From the NCBI GenBank assembly GCA_028285285.1, contig JANQPW010000953.1, forward strand, positions 1 through 13,219: 13,219 nt of DNA. The letters run 5' to 3'. The notes below the pieces were generated by a model. That model saw nothing but the letters and a program-made list of their open reading frames with translations, was not told the origin of the DNA and searched no databases. The position numbers were made by a program, and so were the translations under genes. This stretch comes from Silvanigrellales bacterium. Lineage in GTDB: Bacteria; Bdellovibrionota_B; Oligoflexia; Silvanigrellales; Silvanigrellaceae. Shown one piece after another: positions 7,759 to 13,219 of the stretch (position 1 is the first letter of the stretch; each line of letters starts with the position of its first letter).

Positions 7759-8807
7759 AAAAGAAAGTCACGTCTTCGGATTTTTTAGAGATCTTGGATG
7801 AGGCACGGAGGAGCCCAAGCGCCCACAATGCACAGCCGGCATGTTGGTCTTGGAACGAAGCCGATCAAGAGGTGACACTGTGGTCTGACGAATCTCGAAG
7901 ACTTCCCATTGCCGATCCAAAAGGGAGGGATCATGAAATCTCGCTTGGAGCGGCTTGGGAGGGAATGAGCCTTGCCTTTTCAAGGCGGGGTTTTTCCCTT
8001 GGTCGGTGGCAAAGGTTGGAAGGAAGATCAGCGGCCGTTGCCCCGCAGGCTAGCAGAGTTCCTTTTGGGCGCTCCAAGGTGAGCGTTGCCGAAGGTCCGG
8101 CAGACTCTCTCGCGGAGTCAGCTCTCACAAGACGCAGCTGGAGAGGGAGGTTTTGCCCTCCAGATGCAGGAACCCGCGACAAGATTTCCTCCCTCACAAA
8201 GTTCCCTGGCGTGAAGATCTTGAGCGATGTTTCTGGTATCGAGAGGTTGGCTCGTGACTATCGTCGTGCTGAGTTTGCCTGCATGAAAAGGGCAGATTAT
8301 TTTGCAGAGCTTTTTCATTGGATGCGTTTTCGCCGGAGTCACCGAGGTTACGGAGTAGATGGGCTTAGCGCAGCGACGCTTGGAATCAGCTCTTTTGAAG
8401 CTTTTTTTGCGCAGTTCATGATGCAGCCGTTTTTGTTTAGGCTGATCTCTCGCCTTCCTGGTGCGGCGGCTTTGTTTGTGCCGCTACCTCCCCTGCAGTC
8501 GGCAGCTGCCTTTGTGCTGCTTTCGGCAGAGCTGGATGTCACGCCGTTTGAACAGGGACGCAGATTTTACAGACTTTGGTTGCAAATAGATCAACTCGGC
8601 CTGCACGCATGCCCTCTCTCCGCCTTGGTGGACAACCCCACATCAATCGCGCTGGTGCGGCAGGAGTTTGGCCTCAGCGGTTCGCAAGAGAACGCGGTGC
8701 AGCTGACAAACATATTGAGGGTGGGTGTGGCGCTGGGGGGAGTTCCAGCAGATGCCGGAAGACTCTCAACCACACAACTCCTCGTTCAGGAAGGCGACAG
8801 CGCTTGA
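7755..8807 (+). CDS. Nitroreductase-family flavoprotein, Acg/Rv3131-like
   Basis: The N-terminus EARRSPSAHNAQPACWSW (16-33) is the FMN-binding signature of the nitroreductase fold (usually SPSxHNxQPW). Other family-like segments are the RRSWRGRF stretch (126-133) and LGLHACPLSAL followed by VDNP near the end. At 350 residues it exceeds the ~200 of simple nitroreductases and fits the larger Acg/Rv3131-like or tandem-fold group, where one half is often degenerate. Such proteins bind FMN and may reduce, dehydrogenate or merely sequester flavin; the reaction here is unknown. Residues ~205-265 are unusually hydrophobic. There is no good ribosome-binding site, and translation probably depends on the ATGA overlap with the preceding gene. 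Last gene of the operon; it converges with a membrane protein gene 23 bases away. Confidence 0.75.
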   Translation: MKKKVTSSDFLEILDEARRSPSAHNAQPACWSWNEADQEVTLWSDESRRLPIADPKGRDHEISLGAAWEGMSLAFSRRGFSLGRWQRLEGRSAAVAPQASRVPFGRSKVSVAEGPADSLAESALTRRSWRGRFCPPDAGTRDKISSLTKFPGVKILSDVSGIERLARDYRRAEFACMKRADYFAELFHWMRFRRSHRGYGVDGLSAATLGISSFEAFFAQFMMQPFLFRLISRLPGAAALFVPLPPLQSAAAFVLLSAELDVTPFEQGRRFYRLWLQIDQLGLHACPLSALVDNPTSIALVRQEFGLSGSQENAVQLTNILRVGVALGGVPADAGRLSTTQLLVQEGDSA

Positions 8808-8830
8808 TCACAGATTTTCGATTTTAAGTC

Positions 8831-10075
8831 TCAAACACTCTTTTTTTGCGAAGTTCTCCGACGAACCACCTGAGCAATGCGGTGCACAATGTTGGTTTGG
8901 TATGCCAACGTTCGGCTGGGGATCTTTGGGTAAGCAAAGAGCACGAGTTCGGCAGGTGAGTCGTCTAAGAGAGTGACATGGGTCATTTTGTGTTTGTTCA
9001 GAAGGTAGAGCAGCTGCTCGCATTCAGCCGGGATCTTGTCTCCCGTCACGAGCTTTTTGAGTTCGTCGAGACTTGGAATGTTGGTTCGATTTTCTAGGAA
9101 CCTTGAGACTTTTGGAACGTCAATTTGCTGCAGCTCGTCTCCCTTCAGGCAGAGATAGTTATGTGTGAGAAGATTTGTCTTCAGGGAGTTGCAAAACTCT
9201 TCTTTGCTTGAGAACTGACTCCCCGAAAGCCATGCCAGAAAGGAATCTTCTTTTTCCTGATTTCGCAGTTGTCGAAGGTGGTCGCTCACCGCTGCTGCAA
9301 GAGTGAGTGTTGTGGAGAGGGCACCCAGAAGAATCCAGTCGGTTGGTCTTTCGATGGAGAAGAGTGCTCCAAAAAAGAAGGTCACGGCCGCAGCTTTGAT
9401 CCCAATGGCCAGATACTCTCTTGCCAAGACGCGGGAAGGGTGTGCATTGGACTGAAGCAAAATGAAGGTGAGGGAGAGCAGTTGAATACCGATAGGCGTG
9501 AGGCGGATCTCGAGGCTTCCCATTCCGCTTCCGTTGGGATTGTTTGCAAAGTAGGGAACAGCAATGACAACAGCCGTTGCTAACAAAACAGCGATAAGGC
9601 CGACCGAATAAACCCTCTCTATTCCCTCAAGGTCTTTTCTTTGCCGAGCCAACAAAAGAAGCCCTGCGCAGGCGGAGAGCACGAGAGCACCATGGGCGAC
9701 CAATGAATGCATGGCTAAGGAGCCCAACAGTTGGGGAATGAGGAAACAAGCTCCAATGAGTCCTGAGGTGCTTAGAAGTAAGTACCACTTGAACAACGGA
9801 GGGAGGTGGCGACGCATCACCCGCTCACACAGCACGCTCACAGCCACGAGAGCAAAACAATTGAATGCAAAGTAGAACCTTACAAAAAGGGGCTCTTCAA
9901 GTGCAACGTAGGCAAAAAGGCTGAGATCGAATCCAATCTGCATTGCCAAAAGCCACTTAAGAGCCGCAAGAATGTGACTTTTGTGGTCTGCGCGCCACAT
10001 AAGAAACAGAAACTGAGTTGAGGTGAACACGGCAAGCACGATGATCAGTTGGCCAATAGTTAAGGCAGAGATCAC
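8831..10075 (-). CDS. Multi-span membrane protein with small cytosolic domain (sensor-like, no output domain)
   Basis: The start is GTG with GAGGA 9-10 bases upstream, and an in-frame TAA lies about 10 codons further up, which fixes the start well. Residues 1-270 contain about 8-9 hydrophobic helices, separated by short basic loops such as ARQRKDLEG. The layout resembles the membrane sensor half of some histidine kinases and cyclases. The last ~145 residues are soluble, and a segment near the end (HKMTHVTLLDDSPAELVLFA, about 365-384) has the look of a worn GAF-type fold. No histidine kinase, GGDEF, phosphatase or methyl-accepting motif follows, so any signal would have to pass to a partner. 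The protein lies 115 bases downstream of the TIGR02147-type regulator on the same strand. No terminator is evident in the 23 bases between it and the nitroreductase gene. The function is unknown. Confidence 0.65.
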   Translation of the reverse strand: MISALTIGQLIIVLAVFTSTQFLFLMWRADHKSHILAALKWLLAMQIGFDLSLFAYVALEEPLFVRFYFAFNCFALVAVSVLCERVMRRHLPPLFKWYLLLSTSGLIGACFLIPQLLGSLAMHSLVAHGALVLSACAGLLLLARQRKDLEGIERVYSVGLIAVLLATAVVIAVPYFANNPNGSGMGSLEIRLTPIGIQLLSLTFILLQSNAHPSRVLAREYLAIGIKAAAVTFFFGALFSIERPTDWILLGALSTTLTLAAAVSDHLRQLRNQEKEDSFLAWLSGSQFSSKEEFCNSLKTNLLTHNYLCLKGDELQQIDVPKVSRFLENRTNIPSLDELKKLVTGDKIPAECEQLLYLLNKHKMTHVTLLDDSPAELVLFAYPKIPSRTLAYQTNIVHRIAQVVRRRTSQKKSV

Positions 10076-10131
10076 TTTGGCATCCTCAGCAAACCGACTT
10101 TACACACCCTCTGTGACAAAGAAAAAGCAGA

Positions 10132-10153
10132 TCACTATACTCTCATATTGTGA
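10132..10153 (-). promoter_or_regulatory. Dyad overlapping a -10-like box upstream of the membrane protein gene
   Basis: TCAC-T-ATA at 10132-10139 and TAT-T-GTGA at 10146-10153 form an inverted repeat with seven of eight positions paired and six bases between. On the minus strand the box TATAGT (10139-10134) falls inside it, 58 bases before the GTG start, so it could be a -10 element covered by a repressor. No convincing -35 box sits at the right distance. The rest of this 115-base gap is AT-rich with nothing else recognisable. Confidence 0.3.
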
Positions 10154-10190
10154 AGTAAAGGGAAACAAGGAAACAATAAACGAAAAGTTC

Positions 10191-10988
10191 CTACGAACGG
10201 TGAAGTGGAAAGAGCTGAACGGCCAAATGGTAGACACAGGTCGGATTTTCTGATTTGAGAATCTGCCGGAGTTCTTCTCTGAACTCGGCAATGCGAAGCT
10301 TAGCTTCTTTGAGCTTGTCTGGAGAAGAAGCCATTGTGATCCCTGAGATATCTCTTTGTTTCTGTGGTGTTCTTTCTAGTGAGGTCCAGGCCTGATTGAG
10401 CATACCTTTGTGGAATTCTCGTATAGCTGCTGAGGCTTCATCGGGAACTTTGATTTTTGCAGGCGTGCTGCGGGTCCAAACCCCGTTCCTTTTTTTAACA
10501 AGACCCAGAGCTCTTAGATTTTCCAAGGCAGAGCGAACAACACTGGGGGGAAGCTCCAATTTTGCAGAAATCTTATTGATGTTTCCTTTCAGGCCTTTCA
10601 GTTCAAGCGCTTCACACACGGCGGAATGATGCCACTGCGACAGGGCTTGAAAGGCACGCACATTGATCTCAAGCTCAGAATCATCTGGAGAGCTGTGTGC
10701 CAATCGATCCACACTGGTGGTTGAAGAGTTTTGAAGGCTTCTCAGGTGGCGGATCACCTCTTCCCGGGTTTGAGGGCGAAAGTTCAGGCGTTCGCACACC
10801 GCAAGAGCTGTCTCAATGGAAAATTTCTTTTTTCCTCTGAACACAAGGCTCAGCATGCTTGCGGAGACCCCGACATCTTCGGAGAATGTGCGCAAGGAAT
10901 ACCTCTGATTGCGGCGTTTTCTCTTGAGAAACTCGGCGTAGATCGGCTCTAAATACCGAGATGCGTTTTCCACCCTCATTGCTTCCAT
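10191..10988 (-). CDS. TIGR02147-family DNA-binding regulator
   Basis: The 265-residue protein opens with YLEPIYAEFLKRKRRNQRYSLRTFSEDVGVSASMLSLVFRGKKKFS (given here in part; residues 12-58), a helix-turn-helix followed by a short basic stretch. The sequence continues into SIETALAVCERLNF. This head is the hallmark of the TIGR02147 family that I know from Bdellovibrio and Fibrobacter. A second DNA-binding-like region, KISAKLELPPSVVRSALENLRALGLV, covers about 135-170 and resembles a winged helix. It is probably a cytoplasmic transcription factor. The gene overlaps the upstream secreted-protein gene: the ATG at 10988 has AAGG 9 bases upstream, while a second ATG at 10979 forms ATGA with that gene's stop. 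Either could be used. The tight link suggests that the regulator serves the same process as the secreted protein or responds to it. Confidence 0.85.
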   Translation of the reverse strand: MEAMRVENASRYLEPIYAEFLKRKRRNQRYSLRTFSEDVGVSASMLSLVFRGKKKFSIETALAVCERLNFRPQTREEVIRHLRSLQNSSTTSVDRLAHSSPDDSELEINVRAFQALSQWHHSAVCEALELKGLKGNINKISAKLELPPSVVRSALENLRALGLVKKRNGVWTRSTPAKIKVPDEASAAIREFHKGMLNQAWTSLERTPQKQRDISGITMASSPDKLKEAKLRIAEFREELRQILKSENPTCVYHLAVQLFPLHRS

Positions 10989-12289
10989 TCGATGGTGCCT
11001 TGGATCAGGAGGCGAAGCTCCAGTTCATTGCTGATGAGCTCTTCGTTTCCGTCATTCGACTCCACCGAGATCAAAGTATTTGACTCCAAAGAAAGGCAGT
11101 GTTGGGTGAACTCCCCGAAAAAACGCACGGTCTTGCCAGCAAGAAGTTGAAACGCCTTTGGGTGAAGGCGGCAACTGATGGGAGATGAGAGTGTTTCAGA
11201 ATCCGAGTTTCGAGGAAGTGCGCAGCTCACCAAAGCATCATCGGGCCTTGGCTCAAATTCTCCCCTCCGAATGGCTTCGGGGTTGATCACCTTGAGCGGA
11301 CGGTCGAGGTTGGAGTTTTGAAACCAAAGATAAGAGCGAACGTTTGATCGAAACACCGGCGGAAGGATTTCGGGCAGTGCAGACCAGCCTCTATTGCAGA
11401 TTTCAACAGCGTCGGCACAGTGTTCACGATAAAACGTCGTGACCTGAACTGAGCCCAGGGGTTCAGACAGGGATGATCGGGGATAGGCCCGTCGAATGTC
11501 TTCGTTTGTTAGGGACTCATCCCCGCACCGCGTTCTTTCCGATCCCTCCGCAGGTAAATGAGGCACTGCAAACCCCATACCTTTCAACTGATCCAGAGCT
11601 TCCTCGCGGCTTTGTTCTGCAAAAAGCTGTGAGTGAAAATACGCCACAAGTCTTCTGTTTCGCTCAACAATGTGAGAGTGATCCCAAAGCCATTCGTGCA
11701 TGAAAAGGTAGGACAGCTGAAGGGGTGCTTGCTCTTTGATTTCGTTCAAGACCTCGGGAACAAACTTGTAAATTCTTTGTGATGAAGAAGATCCTGAGGT
11801 GTTGCGTCTCGTTCGTATCACGGCTTGAATCAGCTCAGGCAGACCCGTCGAAGCATTTATGCAGCCGGAAGGAAGGGTCTCGATGAGACCTTCGTCTTTG
11901 AGATCTTTCAGTTTGTAGGCCACAGGCTCCCACACGTGGGCTCGAGTGTAATCTTCTGTGTTCAAAAAATTCTCTCTAAAAATGGAAAAATCGGTCGCGA
12001 GTTCGGGAAGTTTGTCATGAAGCAAGGCCTCCGTTTCCGAGACATACTCTTCAAAGCTCTGCTGGAGCCGCTCTCTAAATGACCCCGCTGCGGCACTGCT
12101 GACAAGGTAGTCGAGAGAGTAGAGCCCTGCAGGCAGGTTTGCACTCTGTGCTGCACAGTTGACGACATCCCCCCCGTTGCCCACTTCAAATCCGGATGCT
12201 GCGGCATTTTGACTGGTCGTTGCAGCGATGAACGTGCAAAACAACAGAGTCTTGAAAAAAACAACGAGATATTTTTGAAAAAGCTGCAT
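10976..12289 (-). CDS. Secreted GNGGD-type protein with HEW motif, function unknown
   Basis: I chose the ATG at 12289. It gives a clear Sec signal peptide (MQLFQKYLVVFFKTLLF, then AATTSQNAAAS, cleavage near 31) and lies downstream of the best promoter; a TTG at 12346 would extend the frame but put 19 residues before the signal. The mature protein begins near GFEVGNGGDVVNCA (33-46), a start I have seen in many secreted proteins of Bdellovibrio-like bacteria. At 197-215 there is FMHEWLWDHSHIVERNRRL, resembling the HE-containing helix and following Arg-rich segment of that group. It may be a zinc-site remnant, but a full HExxH is absent. The product has 437 residues and about ten Cys, consistent with disulfides in the periplasm or outside. 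It precedes and overlaps the TIGR02147 regulator. No enzymatic role can be assigned. Confidence 0.75.
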   Translation of the reverse strand: MQLFQKYLVVFFKTLLFCTFIAATTSQNAAASGFEVGNGGDVVNCAAQSANLPAGLYSLDYLVSSAAAGSFRERLQQSFEEYVSETEALLHDKLPELATDFSIFRENFLNTEDYTRAHVWEPVAYKLKDLKDEGLIETLPSGCINASTGLPELIQAVIRTRRNTSGSSSSQRIYKFVPEVLNEIKEQAPLQLSYLFMHEWLWDHSHIVERNRRLVAYFHSQLFAEQSREEALDQLKGMGFAVPHLPAEGSERTRCGDESLTNEDIRRAYPRSSLSEPLGSVQVTTFYREHCADAVEICNRGWSALPEILPPVFRSNVRSYLWFQNSNLDRPLKVINPEAIRRGEFEPRPDDALVSCALPRNSDSETLSSPISCRLHPKAFQLLAGKTVRFFGEFTQHCLSLESNTLISVESNDGNEELISNELELRLLIQGTIEWKQ

Positions 12290-12324
12290 AAGCGCCCCAG
12301 AAAAGAGGGAATGAGTGTTTGCTT

Positions 12325-12339
12325 CCGGTAGGCGACCGG
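12325..12339. repeat. Short inverted repeat in the leader of the secreted-protein gene
   Basis: CCGGT (12325-12329) and ACCGG (12335-12339) are exact reverse complements around five bases. The repeat lies about where the transcript should begin. A 5-bp stem is too short to claim a terminator or riboswitch. Confidence 0.2.
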
Positions 12340-12366
12340 GTATCAAGAAATGTTTACCGCGGTCAA
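12339..12366 (-). promoter_or_regulatory. Candidate sigma70 promoter for the secreted protein-regulator operon
   Basis: On the minus strand TTGACC (12366-12361, five of six matches to TTGACA) is followed after 16 bases by GATACC (12344-12339, three of six). Transcription would begin near 12332, about 40 bases before the ATG at 12289. The -10 box is poor, so the promoter may be weak or need an activator. The -35 box lies inside the palindrome at 12351-12368. Confidence 0.35.
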
Positions 12367-12368
12367 CA
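12351..12368. promoter_or_regulatory. Palindromic operator candidate, proximal copy
   Basis: TGTTTACCGCGGTCAACA pairs with itself at eight of nine positions. It covers the candidate -35 box of the secreted-protein operon, as expected for a repressor site. A related site lies upstream with its centre 84 bp away; the two share 14 of 18 bases. Confidence 0.5.
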
Positions 12369-12434
12369 GATTTTGGAGTCCACCAAGGAGGCTTATTGCA
12401 ACAGCTATGAAGATCAATGCGCGGAGATCACATT

Positions 12435-12452
12435 TGTTTACCACGGGAAACG
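12435..12452. promoter_or_regulatory. Palindromic operator candidate, distal copy
   Basis: TGTTTACCACGGGAAACG shares its first ten bases, bar one, with the proximal site and pairs with itself at six of nine positions. It starts 34 bases before the end of the upstream dehydrogenase gene's stop in plus-strand coordinates, within the non-coding gap. The remaining sequence of the gap (12290-12468) shows no terminator for the dehydrogenase. Confidence 0.4.
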
Positions 12453-12468
12453 ACCGCAGCCCGCTGTC

Positions 12469-13219
12469 TTATTGTTTTGGGCCAACGATTCCGCCAATTT
12501 CAGTGATGCTTGCATAGAGCTTGTCAAAGAGTTTGCGCGGCGCAAGATCGTCAATCAAAGCCATGAGTTTGGCATCAAGCCCTGCCAGATAGGCGGAGTG
12601 AGGTTTGCGAGACAAAGCAGCCTTAACAATCACCCTTGCAACCGACTCGGGCTGTTGCCCAATATCAAAGATCAAGCGCATGGTGCGCACAAACTTTCCT
12701 TGAAGGTCAAGGTAATCTTCGCTGGAATTCAGCCGTTCAAGAGTTTCAAATGAGGTTGCTTCAAAGTTTGTCTGCGCACTACCAGGCTGAACCTTCACCA
12801 CACTGATGTTGAACGGAGCGAGTTCGGCACGCAGGGCATCGGCCATGCCCTCAACCGCATGTTTCGAAGCACAGTACCAGCCAAAGAAACCTGTTGAAAC
12901 CATTCCAACCACTGAGGAAACCACAACAATACGCCCGTGGCCTTGTCTTCTCATGTGGGGTACAACGGCTTTCTGCACCCGTGCATAACCAAACACATTC
13001 ACATCAAACTGATTGATGACTTCCGGAAGCGGCACATCTTCAATGGTTCCCATTGTTCCATAACCAGCATTGTTGATGAGCACATCTATGCGCCCTTCGG
13101 CTTGGATCACCTGGTCAACGGCAGCCTGAACCTCGGCATCGCTCCGCACGTCCATGGCGAGAGGCACCGCACCCAAATCGCGAAGATAGGCATTGTTTTC
13201 GGTATCGATATCGGCACCA
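12469..13219 (-). CDS. Short-chain dehydrogenase/reductase, N-terminus beyond the window
   Basis: The frame stays open to the right edge (GADIDTENNAYLRD precedes the first in-frame TTG), so the start and the glycine-rich TGxxxGxG cofactor loop lie outside. About 249 residues are visible. Classical SDR landmarks occur in order: the acidic DID after strand 2, MDV, RIDVLINNAGYG, the Asn of NVFG, the catalytic Ser in VVVSSVVG, the YCASK active-site Tyr/Lys pair and the QPGSAQT segment. The catalytic set is complete, so the enzyme should be an active NAD(P)-dependent oxidoreductase in the cytoplasm; the acidic residue hints at NAD(H). The substrate cannot be inferred. It is on the same strand as the secreted-protein gene 180 bases downstream, but separate control is likely, because a promoter and paired palindromes lie between them. 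Confidence 0.9.
   Translation of the reverse strand, partial: GADIDTENNAYLRDLGAVPLAMDVRSDAEVQAAVDQVIQAEGRIDVLINNAGYGTMGTIEDVPLPEVINQFDVNVFGYARVQKAVVPHMRRQGHGRIVVVSSVVGMVSTGFFGWYCASKHAVEGMADALRAELAPFNISVVKVQPGSAQTNFEATSFETLERLNSSEDYLDLQGKFVRTMRLIFDIGQQPESVARVIVKAALSRKPHSAYLAGLDAKLMALIDDLAPRKLFDKLYASITEIGGIVGPKQ

Noticed and set aside
8808..8830. A terminator between the converging nitroreductase and membrane protein genes.
   Set aside because: The nearby run of seven T has no stem before it on either strand.
10176..10196. A hairpin GTTC-gtag-GAAC followed by TTTT after the regulator gene on the minus strand.
   Set aside because: The stem is only four to five base pairs, too weak for an intrinsic terminator.
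10023..10253. A plus-strand open frame of 76 codons across the gap between the membrane protein and regulator genes.
   Set aside because: It overlaps both real genes on the other strand, has no ribosome-binding site and has unremarkable, lysine-rich content.
12290..12346. A TTG start extending the secreted protein by 19 residues.
   Set aside because: It buries the signal peptide, has no ribosome-binding site and lies upstream of the expected transcription start.

Overview
The window looks like chromosome from a Gram-negative bacterium, most likely a predatory or Oligoflexia-type member of the Bdellovibrionota. The assignment rests on a TIGR02147-type regulator, a secreted protein of the GNGGD type, and many lipoprotein and c-type cytochrome genes, a mix I associate with that group. 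It is an inference, not proof. I see no tRNA, rRNA, CRISPR array, insertion sequence or phage gene. Gene density is high, and no gap between genes exceeds 300 bases.

Region 1 (1-4662) is a cytochrome/lipoprotein block. Three genes run rightwards: the 3' end of a protein with one CxxCH haem site, a probable lipoprotein gene that carries a frameshift, and a lipoprotein with one CSKCH haem site. Opposite them, on the minus strand, lies a two-haem RoxA/peroxidase-like cytochrome. The two converging genes have stop codons one base apart, and a terminator-like hairpin for the plus strand sits inside the end of the opposing gene.

Region 2 (4663-8807) opens with a gap between divergent genes that holds a perfect 9+9 bp inverted repeat. 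It continues with a tightly coupled four-gene plus-strand operon: GNAT-like acyltransferase, ThiF/MoeB-like E1 adenylating enzyme, tandem-GNAT protein and nitroreductase-like flavoprotein. Each junction overlaps by 1-4 bases. No sulfur carrier protein, zinc CxxC motifs or molybdopterin genes are present, so this looks like an uncharacterised activation/acylation/redox pathway. It is the best candidate here for an undescribed system.

Region 3 (8831-13219) is all on the minus strand. Read in transcription order it holds the 3' part of a short-chain dehydrogenase, then a secreted GNGGD/HEW protein overlapping a TIGR02147-family regulator, then a multi-span membrane protein with a small cytosolic tail but no kinase or other output domain. 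The gap before the secreted-protein gene holds two related 18-bp palindromes whose centres are exactly 84 bp apart. One overlaps the best -35 box. A third dyad overlaps a -10-like box before the membrane protein gene.
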